NCBI GenBank assembly: GCA_026985735.1
Contig: JALSPW010000102.1
Span: forward strand, 1 to 47,541
DNA: 47,541 nt
Direction of reading: 5' to 3'
Origin: Saprospiraceae bacterium
Lineage (GTDB): Bacteria; Bacteroidota; Bacteroidia; Chitinophagales; Saprospiraceae
Both the position numbers and the translations under genes were made by a program. Positions 18,604 to 28,401 of the stretch are shown here, one piece after another. The notes beneath the pieces are model-generated. The model was not told where the DNA came from. It did no database searches and saw only the letters and a program-made list of their open reading frames with translations. Within the stretch, counting starts at the first letter, position 1. Every line of letters begins with the position of its first letter.

Positions 18604-18650
18604 AAGTGTTTATGTATATAGTTTGAATTTTAATGATTATATAAATTTAC
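18604..18650. repeat. Degenerate short-form copy (G) of the terminal-inverted-repeat element
   Basis: AAGTGTTTATGTATATAGTTTGAATTTTAATGATTATATAAATTTAC shares the left end and TTTGAATTTTAATGATTATATA core. Confidence 0.55.
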
Positions 18651-18727
18651 ATTTGTTGAAAAACGATAAAATCAATAACAGATTGAAATGATACCTGCTT
18701 TAATGAAGACAATAAATTATTTATTTT

Positions 18728-18735
18728 TACATTTG
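18728..18735 (+). promoter_or_regulatory. -7 box TACATTTG
   Basis: 14 nt upstream of the OmpA-family start codon. Confidence 0.55.
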
Positions 18736-18749
18736 CAAAAAATAAAAAT

Positions 18750-19718
18750 ATGATAAATAAAGTTTCTATTCTTTTTGTATTTACAATGATATTATCATCT
18801 TGCGTTTTGCCTTCAAAATATCAAAATATTGTGGATGAAAAAAATAATTTGATTAGAGAAAATAATTCATTAAAGTATCTCAAAGAACAAAATAAAAAAG
18901 ACAAGGATGAAATTAAATCTTTGAAAGAGAGAATAAGTCAAACCGAACAATTGATGTATGAACTGAATACAAAACTTACAGCATCAAAAGATATGTATAA
19001 TAAATGTCAGCAAGAATATGATAAAATGTTGTTGGAAAATAAAAAATTATTGGATAGAGCATTTTCAGAACAAACAAATTTGTCTGAAGAATTGGCTGAA
19101 AAACAAAAATTGCTTGCAGAAAAAGAAAGAAGCTTAAGAAAACTTGAAAGTGATTTGAATAATCAAAATCTTAAACAGCAATTGTTGAAAAATAATCTTG
19201 AATCCAGAGAGCATAAAATTGATTCATTAAGAACCATGCTTCGATTGAAGGATGAAAAATTGTCATCTATTAAGGAAAAGATAAAAAGCGTACTTTCCGG
19301 ATATTCCAATGATGATATTATGGTTGAAAAAAGAAATGACGGGAGATTGTATATTTCATTAAGTCAGAATTTATTATTTGCCAAAGGAAGTGATAAATTG
19401 GATTTTAAAGGTAAATTGGCATTGAAAAACCTGGCAAAAGCCCTTAAAACAGAACCGTCTATCCATATTCTGATAGAAGGCCATACTGACGCTGACGGTA
19501 CTCCCCACTTAAATTGGAGATTGAGCACAGAAAGAGCTTTGGCTGTAACGGAAGTATTGATTAATAATGGTGTTATGCCTCAACAGATTACTGCAGCTGG
19601 TAGGGGGGAATATCAACCCCTAGTTCCGAATGATACTGAAAAAAACAAATCAAAAAACAGAAGGACAGAGATTATTTTAGAACCAAATGTTAATGATATT
19701 ATTAATTTTTTAAAATAA
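18750..19718 (+). CDS. OmpA-family lipoprotein with coiled-coil N-terminus
   Basis: Lipobox ILSSC; IHILIEGHTDADGTPHLNWRLSTERALAVTEVLINNGV...GRGEYQPLVPNDTEKNKSKNRRTEIIL. Confidence 0.92.
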   Translation: MINKVSILFVFTMILSSCVLPSKYQNIVDEKNNLIRENNSLKYLKEQNKKDKDEIKSLKERISQTEQLMYELNTKLTASKDMYNKCQQEYDKMLLENKKLLDRAFSEQTNLSEELAEKQKLLAEKERSLRKLESDLNNQNLKQQLLKNNLESREHKIDSLRTMLRLKDEKLSSIKEKIKSVLSGYSNDDIMVEKRNDGRLYISLSQNLLFAKGSDKLDFKGKLALKNLAKALKTEPSIHILIEGHTDADGTPHLNWRLSTERALAVTEVLINNGVMPQQITAAGRGEYQPLVPNDTEKNKSKNRRTEIILEPNVNDIINFLK

Positions 19719-19751
19719 AAATTATTTCTTTGCTGTGTCGTTATCATTTAT

Positions 19752-20969
19752 ATGAAGTATTCGCTACAAATATTACTATTGATTATCATCGGTCATTTGA
19801 ATGCTCAACAGGTTAACTGTTCATTTGTAAATGATTATTTTCGTTTTTTTCAAAATCAAAATGATTATAATAATTTTTTACTGAATAAGGAAAAAATAAT
19901 ATCTGCTTTTGATGAAAATTTAGATTTAAGAGATGAAATTACAATACCGGTTGTGTTTCATGTTTTTAATAAGAAAAACTCTGATTTTCAAGTAAGGATT
20001 CCTGATGTTTATGAGCAACTGGATATATTGAATGATGCCTTTAACGCACAAAATTATGATCTGAAATATGTTCCGGATACATTTTATGATTTGATTGGTA
20101 ACTTAAGAATAAATTTTTGTATTGGGAAAAAAGATGAATCCGGAAAAGTCATAAAAGGAATTTTATTTTTTGAAACGGAAGAAAATAATTTTGCCGATCA
20201 ATATGTCGAAGGAGATAATAAAAGATTAAAGATCAAGCATAAATCATTTGGAGGTTCGGATTTGTGGGATCCTCAAAAATATATAAATATATGGATTGGT
20301 GAAATGTCAAATAACTTTGGAACATCTACATTTCCAGGTATTAACCCTGAATATTCAAATGAAGAAGGTATTGTTATTAATATTGGAAACCTCAAAAAGA
20401 ATAGCACTCAGAAAAAAACTATAGTTCATGAGATGGGACATTATTTTGATCTATATCATATATGGGGAAATAATCCGGGATGTGAAAATGATGATGAGGT
20501 TGAAGATACTCCCTTACAGTATAATTATTATTCAGGCTGCCCTAAGGGCGATAAATTCTCTTGCGGATCAATGGATATGTTTATGAATTACATGGATTAT
20601 ACCAATGATCATTGCAGTCTTATGTTTACCAAAGGTCAGATTGAAAGGATGAAAGCTTCTATCAATATATATAGAAAATCCTTAATTATAAACAATTCGC
20701 TTTGTGATATTAAGATCGTTACGGATTTATTTGATGGAATAGATTTTTATGTAAAAAATAATTGTATTTCTTTGGTTAGAACATATTTCCCTGATGAAGT
20801 AATTAATGTGATAATTTATGATATTAGGGGAAGGGAAATTTATTCAGGGAAATTCGGGAAATGGGAAACAGTAAAAAATATAAGTTCTGTTTATTTTAAT
20901 TCAGGGTTGTACTTTATTCAATTAAATTCAGGAAAAATAGTTAATACTAAAAAGATTATTATTTTTTAA
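19752..20969 (+). CDS. Secreted M43 (pappalysin-like) zinc metalloprotease with T9SS-type C-terminal tail
   Basis: KTIVHEMGHYFDLYHIWG; met-turn SMDMFMNYMDYTND; C-terminus NVIIYDIRGREIYSGKF...LYFIQLNSGKIVNTKKIIIF. Confidence 0.9.
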   Translation: MKYSLQILLLIIIGHLNAQQVNCSFVNDYFRFFQNQNDYNNFLLNKEKIISAFDENLDLRDEITIPVVFHVFNKKNSDFQVRIPDVYEQLDILNDAFNAQNYDLKYVPDTFYDLIGNLRINFCIGKKDESGKVIKGILFFETEENNFADQYVEGDNKRLKIKHKSFGGSDLWDPQKYINIWIGEMSNNFGTSTFPGINPEYSNEEGIVINIGNLKKNSTQKKTIVHEMGHYFDLYHIWGNNPGCENDDEVEDTPLQYNYYSGCPKGDKFSCGSMDMFMNYMDYTNDHCSLMFTKGQIERMKASINIYRKSLIINNSLCDIKIVTDLFDGIDFYVKNNCISLVRTYFPDEVINVIIYDIRGREIYSGKFGKWETVKNISSVYFNSGLYFIQLNSGKIVNTKKIIIF

Positions 20970-21014
20970 CAATAAAATTAATTAATATTTGTTTAATTTG
21001 CATAAAAAAAATAT

Positions 21015-21740
21015 ATGAAAAAATTATTTGTAGCCGGATTGATAAGTGTATTTGTATTTGGTGCATGCAGTACTGTTAAAATGGAGTCTAATCCTAAAAA
21101 GGCTTCTCCTGTTATTGTGTATAGTAAAGGGCCTTGTTTTGGAAAATGTCCGATATATACTATGACAATTTATAATACAGGCCTGGTAAAATATAACGGT
21201 AGAAGGTATACAACCAAAAATGGTAAGCATGAGAAAATGTTAGATAAAAAAAATTATACGGAATTAGTGAAATTATTTAGGAAAAATAGATTCTGGCGGT
21301 TTGATGACACTTATGGTATGGATTTGGTTGACGCTCCGACGACAACAATATCATTTTCAGACGATGATAAAGTAAAAACAATCAAAGGTAAATCTCAATT
21401 TCCTGAAAAACTAAAAGAATTGATGATTAGACTTGATACCTTGGCGAATTCCAAGGACGGTTGGATTATGACTGAAAAACCGTCTATTGTAGAAAGAGGG
21501 GAGGAGATTATCGAAAATCAGATTATTATAAAATCAGGAAAAGGTATGATAATGTCGAGATGGTTGCAAAAATATAAAAAATACGGAGTTAGATTAATGA
21601 AAAGAATAGGAGATAGTAATGATTATTGGCTTATCAGATTTGATAAAAATAAAATTAATCCGAATAAAATGTTGAAAATGATTCAGGATGATGAATTCGT
21701 TTCAGATGCAGAATTTAACAAAAAAGTAACAAACAGATGA
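21015..21740 (+). CDS. DUF6438-like lipoprotein
   Basis: Lipobox VFGAC; VIVYSKGPCFGKCPIYTMTIYNTGLVKYNGR. Confidence 0.75.
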   Translation: MKKLFVAGLISVFVFGACSTVKMESNPKKASPVIVYSKGPCFGKCPIYTMTIYNTGLVKYNGRRYTTKNGKHEKMLDKKNYTELVKLFRKNRFWRFDDTYGMDLVDAPTTTISFSDDDKVKTIKGKSQFPEKLKELMIRLDTLANSKDGWIMTEKPSIVERGEEIIENQIIIKSGKGMIMSRWLQKYKKYGVRLMKRIGDSNDYWLIRFDKNKINPNKMLKMIQDDEFVSDAEFNKKVTNR

Positions 21741-22210
21741 AAATAGCTGTTTTTCCGGGTTCATTTGATCCTATTACAATAGGTCATGTTAATTTAATAC
21801 AGAGAGCTTGTCCGCTATTTGATAAAATAATAATATCAATCGGAATGAACACAAGCAAAAATAAACTCTTCCCACTTGAACAGCGTATAGATTGGATTAA
21901 TGGCGTTTTTAAAAATGAAAGTAAAATAGAGGTTAGAGAATTTCATGGATTGACTATCGATTTTTGCAAGAAAGTAGGTGCTAAATATATAATCAGAGGG
22001 CTGAGAAATGCTTCGGATTTTGATTATGAAAAAACAATAGCTCAATTGAATCACGAACTAAATAAAGATATCGAAACCGTTTTTCTTATTAGCAGACCGA
22101 GATATAGCCATATTAGCTCGACTATTGTCAGGGAAATAATTCGAGTGAAAGGTGATGCATCTTCTTTAGTTCCGGAAAATGTAGATTTGAGTATAAAGTA
22201 TAAAGGTTAA
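21737..22210 (+). CDS. coaD: Phosphopantetheine adenylyltransferase
   Basis: MKIAVFPGSFDPITIGHVNLIQRA; YIIRGLRNASDFDYE; SHISSTIVREI. ATGA overlap with upstream gene. Confidence 0.96.
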   Translation: MKIAVFPGSFDPITIGHVNLIQRACPLFDKIIISIGMNTSKNKLFPLEQRIDWINGVFKNESKIEVREFHGLTIDFCKKVGAKYIIRGLRNASDFDYEKTIAQLNHELNKDIETVFLISRPRYSHISSTIVREIIRVKGDASSLVPENVDLSIKYKG

Positions 22211-22394
22211 AAATCAAAGTTTAAAGTTACATCTTTCATATTTCAAGTTACAAGTTCCATGTTCCATTTTTCATGTTTTATGTTTAAGAGACAAAGGGCA
22301 AAAAGGAAAAAGAGAAGGGGGAAATGGCGCTTAATCATTGTGGGAAAAGCATAATCTTAACAGGATATATTTAACTTCTGGGAGAGTAAAAGTT

Positions 22395-22450
22395 CCTCTC
22401 TTTCCTGGTACAAAGATTGAAAAATATCATTAATTTGTAAAAAAGAGAGG
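22395..22450. repeat. Intergenic inverted repeat CCTCTCTTT ... AAAGAGAGG
   Basis: Perfect 9-bp arms at 22395-22403 and 22442-22450. Confidence 0.6.
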
Positions 22451-22596
22451 GGCTTAAGGTGAGGATAAAAGACAAAGACAAAAAGAAATATAATCGTATA
22501 CGTTGATTTACGAATGGGAGTGATAGGATAGGATTTGAAAAATATTTTTTTAATTTTTATGTCAACTTAATTCCAAACAGGTCAGTTGTTTTTAAA

Positions 22597-25131
22597 TTAT
22601 ATTTCCATTTTGAATCTCAGATTTATTCTTCTTGAAGTAAGAGTGTTTTTTATGGCATAATATCCACCGGTAATTGTCCTTACCCAGTTTACCGAAGAAG
22701 GATTGTTTATACCGAGAAGATTGAATATTTCCAAACTGACCCAAGTGTTTCGTGTAAATCTTAGTGGATGTAGCGGTTTATGGCTTTTCATGGTTTTATC
22801 CCAAAGCAAATATGAAAAACCTATATCCACTCTTCTATAAGGCGGATATCTGTAGTTATTTCTTACTACTATATTATCATCCTTAAATCCAAATGGTAAT
22901 CCTGTACCTAAATTAAGATTGAAATGCACTTTGAAATTTTTATTGTTTTTAAAATAATCCTGAAAAAATAATGAAACATTAACTAGTCTGTCAGTAGGGC
23001 GGGGTACATATTGAGTATTAACCAAGGAAGTGTCCGCCCATTTTTTATGTTGAATTCCATTTAGTTTTTCCCTTGCTTGCATTATGGATATATTAATCCA
23101 CGACTCTGCATCGGGAACAAATTCTCCATTCAATCTGAAATCAATACCGGTAATATACCCTTTGGAATCATTTTCTCCGGAATAAATAATTCTTACGTTA
23201 TCATAATCATAAGAAACCAGATTGTCAAGCCTTTTATAATAAAGTTCTGAAATTAATTTCATCTTTTTATTACTGATTTTTTTCCAATAGAAATCATAGC
23301 TAATGCCTGCTAATATATGGATTGATTTTTGAGATTTTATATCAAGGTTTAATGAACCGTTTCTTCGCCTGTGTTCTTTGTAAAACGGTGGTTGATAATA
23401 TAGTCCCCCCGATAGTTTCAAAGCAATATCCCTCTTCCAATTCAATGGCTTATATGATACCTGAAATCTTGGACTTGTGAGAAATTCACCGTTAAGTGGT
23501 CTATACATAAACCGTAGTCCTGCAGTTGCCTTTATTTCATGACTTTTATTTTTTCTGAAATAAGTATCTGAAACAAATGCACTGAAATTGTTTTTATTCA
23601 ATTGATTTTTACTTTTTAATACATACTGTAATGATACAATAGAATCGGTATATGGAATTGAATAATCTGCCGAGTCGAGTCTTTCCCACTCATTTATTTT
23701 ATCGAAAAAATACATTCTTTTAAAATCTAAACCCCATTGTATAAAATGAGAACTTTCTATTCCTGAAATCCCGGATTGGTTTAACTCTATACCTCCGATA
23801 TGCTTAATATTGGATATTTGTGAATAAAGAAAATCTCGTGTGTATTTATGTTGAGCTCCAATACCTAAAAGGCTTATTTCTTCTCCCGTCTTATCACTGC
23901 CGAAATTTGTTTCAATTTGGCTTAAACGGTATTCACCGAGAATATCATATCTTTGTGATTCTGATCCAATATATGAAGACCCCAAAAGTTTTAAATAAAA
24001 TGGATTCTTTCTTCTTTCAGGAACATATGTCAATGTGAGACCATTCATGAAACTATTGAATTCATCAACTTCATTGCCTTCAAAGAATGTGGTAAATCTA
24101 ATTGCTTTTCTGATTGTTCCCGTTACTTCCTGCTGGCTCTTGGGTTTTAATCTAAAAATATTACCATTGTAATTTCCGAGATAAGCAATCTGGATATCTT
24201 TGTTTATATCATAAGTAATAAATGTCTGAATGTCCGTGAATGTGGGGATATACTCTCCTTTTTTGGTTTGGCTGTTAAGAAGATAGCGATTGTCTTTATA
24301 TCTTAATCCTGTTAATATTCTCAGTTTATTCCACTTGTTTTTCCCCAATTTGGTACTTCCTTCCAAATGTGCATTAGCTCCTAAAAGACTTAATGATATT
24401 GAAGATTTGAAAATCGTAGGCCTCTTGTAATGAATATCCAATACAGAGGACATTTTATTGCCGTATTTTGCTTCAAAACCACCTGAAGAAAAAGACAAAT
24501 CTTTTATTAAATCAGGATTGGGAAAACTTAATCCTTCTTGTTCTGAATTTTGAATAAGTTGTGGTCTGAAAATCTCAAAATCATTTACATAAACAAGATT
24601 TTCATCATAGTTACCACCTCTCACATTGTATTGAGATGATAATTCTCCCCCTGTCCCAGTCGATGTTCCAAGAGCTATACTTGGCAAAACACTTTCAAAA
24701 TTTCCAGATGTAATTGGCAAAAGTTTTAATTCTTCAATATCTTCACGTATCATACCGACATCATTAATCCGGCTATCGGTAATTGTTACTTCATATTTTG
24801 TATCATCAGGCATTAGAGCAACGTTTATTTGGTGTTTTTCGTTTTTACTAAGCCCTTTGATATGATATTTTGTTTTTTTATAACCTATTCGCGTATAAAT
24901 AATATCCAAACTTTTATTTGCAGGAATATCAAGTTTATACAATCCGTTAAAATCAGTTTGCACAGCTGTAGTTGTTCCATCAATAAAAACCGTTACTACT
25001 TCTACCGGATCTTTTGTGACAGCGTCTGTAATCACACCGAAAATAGTACTTTTTTGAGCATTTAAAAGAAATGGTAAAATAAAAAAGAATAATAGTTTTG
25101 CCGTTTTATGCATTATTAAAAATTTAACCAT
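22597..25131 (-). CDS. TonB-dependent receptor with carboxypeptidase-regulatory-like N-terminal domain
   Basis: STIFGVITDAVTKDPVEVVTVFIDGT..., plug TGTGGELSSQYNVRGGNYDENLVYVNDFEIFRPQ; true start may be the internal Met of MHKTAKLLFFFILPFLLNAQ. Confidence 0.92.
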   Translation of the reverse strand: MVKFLIMHKTAKLLFFFILPFLLNAQKSTIFGVITDAVTKDPVEVVTVFIDGTTTAVQTDFNGLYKLDIPANKSLDIIYTRIGYKKTKYHIKGLSKNEKHQINVALMPDDTKYEVTITDSRINDVGMIREDIEELKLLPITSGNFESVLPSIALGTSTGTGGELSSQYNVRGGNYDENLVYVNDFEIFRPQLIQNSEQEGLSFPNPDLIKDLSFSSGGFEAKYGNKMSSVLDIHYKRPTIFKSSISLSLLGANAHLEGSTKLGKNKWNKLRILTGLRYKDNRYLLNSQTKKGEYIPTFTDIQTFITYDINKDIQIAYLGNYNGNIFRLKPKSQQEVTGTIRKAIRFTTFFEGNEVDEFNSFMNGLTLTYVPERRKNPFYLKLLGSSYIGSESQRYDILGEYRLSQIETNFGSDKTGEEISLLGIGAQHKYTRDFLYSQISNIKHIGGIELNQSGISGIESSHFIQWGLDFKRMYFFDKINEWERLDSADYSIPYTDSIVSLQYVLKSKNQLNKNNFSAFVSDTYFRKNKSHEIKATAGLRFMYRPLNGEFLTSPRFQVSYKPLNWKRDIALKLSGGLYYQPPFYKEHRRRNGSLNLDIKSQKSIHILAGISYDFYWKKISNKKMKLISELYYKRLDNLVSYDYDNVRIIYSGENDSKGYITGIDFRLNGEFVPDAESWINISIMQAREKLNGIQHKKWADTSLVNTQYVPRPTDRLVNVSLFFQDYFKNNKNFKVHFNLNLGTGLPFGFKDDNIVVRNNYRYPPYRRVDIGFSYLLWDKTMKSHKPLHPLRFTRNTWVSLEIFNLLGINNPSSVNWVRTITGGYYAIKNTLTSRRINLRFKMEI

Positions 25132-25173
25132 ATAAAAATAACGTAAACATAATTAACGTAATAAAATTTTTTC

Positions 25174-25181
25174 TATTTTTG
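25174..25181 (+). promoter_or_regulatory. -7 box TATTTTTG
   Basis: 14 nt upstream of ATG 25196. Confidence 0.45.
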
Positions 25182-25195
25182 TAATATATAAAATA

Positions 25196-26779
25196 ATGAC
25201 AATAATGGATAAAAAACAAAAATTTATTGAATTAATAAATAATGGTTATCATTTTAAAAATGATTCATTTATTTTGGGTGCTGCTAAATTAGATGATGAA
25301 GTACTGAAAGATACATTTGTTAGATTGCCTTTGAAAACATTTAACAGGCATGGTTTGATTGCGGGTGCAACCGGAACGGGTAAAACAAAAACTTTGCAAA
25401 TAATGGCAGAACAATTATCTGCTAATGGTGTGCCGTCACTTGTAATGGATATCAAAGGTGATTTAAGTGGAATTGCTGTCCCCGGAAATATGCATCCTAA
25501 AATAATAGAAAGACATGAAAAAATCGGTCTGCCTTATATTCCTTCGGGAAGCCCTGTTGAACTTTTGACCCTTTCCGGTGAGAAAGGTGTCCGTTTGAGA
25601 GCGACTGTTTCAGAATTCGGACCAATTTTATTTTCAAAGATTTTGGGATTAAATGATGTGCAATCAGGTATTATAGCAGTGGTTTTTAAATATTGCGATG
25701 ACAATGATATTCCATTAGTTGATCTTAAAGATGTTAAAAAAGTATTACAATATTTAAGCACTGACGGTAAAGAAGGATTTGAGGAAACTTATGGGAAAAT
25801 GTCATCTGTTTCACTTGGTACAATATTGCGGAAAATAGTAGAACTTGAACAGCAAGGAGCAGAAATATTTTTCGGTGAACCGTCTTTTGATGTGCATGAT
25901 CTTTTAAGGGTTGATAGTGAAGGGCAAGGTATAGTTTCCGTTTTAAGATTGACAGATCTTCAGGATAGGCCAAAATTATTTTCAACATTTATGCTGCAAA
26001 TGCTCGCAGAGATATATTCAATTTTTCCTGAGGAAGGAGATCTTGATAAACCTAAATTAGTTATTTTTATAGATGAGGCTCATCTGGTTTTTGAAGAGGC
26101 AAGTGATGCCCTTTTGGACCAAATAGAAGTAATAGTGAAATTGATAAGATCCAAAGGAGTAGGAGTATTTTTTGTTACTCAGAATCCTACCGATATTCCG
26201 GATGAAGTTCTTAGTCAGTTGGGTATGAAGGTGCAACATGCTCTGAGAGCTTTTACAGCAAGAGACAGGAAAGCAATTCAAAAAGCTGCGGAAAATTATC
26301 CCTTGACAGATTATTATGATATTGATGAATTGATTACCAGATTGGGGATAGGCGAGGCTATCGTGACGGTATTGAATGAAAAGGGGATTCCAACTCCTTT
26401 GGTCCATACTTATTTAAGAGCTCCTCAATCGAGAATGGATGTTTTGACTGATGATGAAATTAATTATTTGGTCAATCAGTCAAAATTGATTAAAAAATAT
26501 AATACTCCAATTGACAGGGAAAGTGCTTATGAATTGTTATCTGCAAAGATGGATGCTGCCCGTGAAGATGAACATAAATCGAATGTGGAAAAAGGATATA
26601 AGGAATTAAACAGGAGTAGAAAAAGAGAAAAAAGTACTCTTGAGAAAATATTGACAAGTACTACTTCAAGACAAATAGGAAGAACGGTAGCAAGGGAATT
26701 GACAAGAGGGTTATTGGGTGTGCTTGGTATAAAAACAACTAGGAGGAGACGAAGGCGCAAAACAACTTCCTGGTTTTAA
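25196..26779 (+). CDS. HerA-like ATPase, DUF853 family
   Basis: HGLIAGATGTGKTKTLQIMAEQLSANGVPSLVMDIKGDLSGIA; VIFIDEAHLVFEEA; VGVFFVTQNPTDIPDEVLSQLG. Confidence 0.93.
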   Translation: MTIMDKKQKFIELINNGYHFKNDSFILGAAKLDDEVLKDTFVRLPLKTFNRHGLIAGATGTGKTKTLQIMAEQLSANGVPSLVMDIKGDLSGIAVPGNMHPKIIERHEKIGLPYIPSGSPVELLTLSGEKGVRLRATVSEFGPILFSKILGLNDVQSGIIAVVFKYCDDNDIPLVDLKDVKKVLQYLSTDGKEGFEETYGKMSSVSLGTILRKIVELEQQGAEIFFGEPSFDVHDLLRVDSEGQGIVSVLRLTDLQDRPKLFSTFMLQMLAEIYSIFPEEGDLDKPKLVIFIDEAHLVFEEASDALLDQIEVIVKLIRSKGVGVFFVTQNPTDIPDEVLSQLGMKVQHALRAFTARDRKAIQKAAENYPLTDYYDIDELITRLGIGEAIVTVLNEKGIPTPLVHTYLRAPQSRMDVLTDDEINYLVNQSKLIKKYNTPIDRESAYELLSAKMDAAREDEHKSNVEKGYKELNRSRKREKSTLEKILTSTTSRQIGRTVARELTRGLLGVLGIKTTRRRRRRKTTSWF

Positions 26780-26794
26780 TATAAAAATAAAAAA

Positions 26795-27379
26795 ATGAAA
26801 AAGCTTATCGCAATATTTATTTTAAAATTGTGGGGTTGGAAGATAAAGGGAAAGAAAGCTCCTGATAAAAAACTTATGATTGTTGTTATGCCTCATACAT
26901 CAAATTGGGATTTTCCTATCGGTATATTAGTGAGGTGGAAAATGGAGATGAAAATTAAATTTGTGGGTAAATCCAGTTTATTTAAACCGCCTTACGGTTT
27001 TATTATGAGGGCTTTGGGAGGTTATCCTGTCGAAAGAAATCCTACGAAAAAAAAAGAAAGTGTAGTAGAACAAATTATTGATATTATTAATAGTGAGGAT
27101 GAGATAAGAATAACTTTTACTCCTGAGGGGACACGGAAAAAAGTGAAGAGACTTAGGTCGGGATTTTATACAATCGCTAAGGCTACCGGAATCAAAATCC
27201 AATTGGTCGCTATAGATTACCATTCTAAAACTGTTGTTTTTGATATACCGCATACTCCTGCTGAAACTTATGAAGAAGAATTATCAATATTAAAAAAATT
27301 TTATACCGGTTATAAAGGGAAATATCCGGATAAAACATTTGATTTTAATGATATTGATTTTAAGAAATATCTAACCTGA
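26795..27379 (+). CDS. 1-acyl-sn-glycerol-3-phosphate acyltransferase-like (PlsC family)
   Basis: VVMPHTSNWDFPIG (HxxxxD) and ITFTPEGTRKKVKRLRSGFYTIAKATGIKIQLV. Confidence 0.85.
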   Translation: MKKLIAIFILKLWGWKIKGKKAPDKKLMIVVMPHTSNWDFPIGILVRWKMEMKIKFVGKSSLFKPPYGFIMRALGGYPVERNPTKKKESVVEQIIDIINSEDEIRITFTPEGTRKKVKRLRSGFYTIAKATGIKIQLVAIDYHSKTVVFDIPHTPAETYEEELSILKKFYTGYKGKYPDKTFDFNDIDFKKYLT

Positions 27380-27399
27380 ATAATTGCAAAACAATCTTA

Positions 27400-28104
27400 A
27401 TGCATAAAATAAATAATAATGTTAGTATTCTTTATGAGGATAATCACATAATTGTTGTGAATAAGCCGGCAGGTATTTTGTCTCAAAAAGATAAAACCAA
27501 TGATGATAGTATAATTGAAATTTTGAAAAATTATATTAAAACAAAATATAATAAACCGGGAAATGTATTTCTCGGTTCCGTGCATAGATTGGATAGACCT
27601 ACAAGCGGAGTTATGGTTTTTGCCAGAACTTCAAAAGCTCTGACTCGTTTAACTGTTTCAATGAAAGCTAAAGAATTTAATAAGAAGTATTATGCTATTA
27701 TAGAAGGTGTAATGAAAAAAAAATCCGGGAAATTGCAACATTTTCTTGTGAAGGATAATAAACTTAATGTTGTTACAGCCTTTAAAAATAAAATTAATGG
27801 AGGTAAAAAAGCAGAACTTGAATTTTATTTACTTGGGGTTATAGATAATCTTTCTCTTGTAGATATCCGGCTAATTACCGGAAGATCACATCAGATTAGA
27901 GCGCAATTCAGTAATGAATTCTATCCTGTTGTAGGTGATTTTAAATATGGTTCAAATTTGAAGATACAAGATAGAAGTATATGTCTGCATAGCTATAGTT
28001 TGAGTTTTGTCCATCCGGTCAAAAAAGAACTTATGAATTTTATTTCCCCTCCTGATTATAATAAATGTTTTTGGAAAAAATGGGCAAAGTATTTGAGGCA
28101 TTGA
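27400..28104 (+). CDS. RluA-family pseudouridine synthase
   Basis: VNKPAGILSQKD; SVHRLDRPTSGVMVFARTSKA; ITGRSHQIRAQFS. Confidence 0.93.
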   Translation: MHKINNNVSILYEDNHIIVVNKPAGILSQKDKTNDDSIIEILKNYIKTKYNKPGNVFLGSVHRLDRPTSGVMVFARTSKALTRLTVSMKAKEFNKKYYAIIEGVMKKKSGKLQHFLVKDNKLNVVTAFKNKINGGKKAELEFYLLGVIDNLSLVDIRLITGRSHQIRAQFSNEFYPVVGDFKYGSNLKIQDRSICLHSYSLSFVHPVKKELMNFISPPDYNKCFWKKWAKYLRH

Positions 28105-28377
28105 CAGGTTCGAAAGTTTCAAGTTTGAAAGATAAAATAAATTAATGATGAAATATTAAATCGGCTTTTAAGTCATGCTATCGCGTGCTTTCAAGTCCTA
28201 AAAGGTGTCACAAATTTATTTGCGACAAAAACAAAGTCAGGTAAGTAATGATACTGAAGACCATGATTGGACATCTTAATATTACACAGGATAATTTGCT
28301 AAGTAATTTATTATTGCTAAAAAATCTGTATTTTGAATCAAAACATAGCAATATTTTTTGAAATAGCCTTTTTTTCC

Positions 28378-28385
28378 TATTTTTG
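28378..28385 (+). promoter_or_regulatory. -7 box TATTTTTG
   Basis: 16 nt upstream of ATG 28402. Confidence 0.45.
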
Positions 28386-28401
28386 ACCAAATTTTAAATT
28401 T

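Noticed and set aside
25196-26779. DUF853 HerA-like ATPase as part of a defence system
   Set aside because: No nuclease (NurA, Sir2, DUF4297-like) partner nearby; neighbours are lipid and RNA-modification genes, and the sequence fits the widespread DUF853 family.
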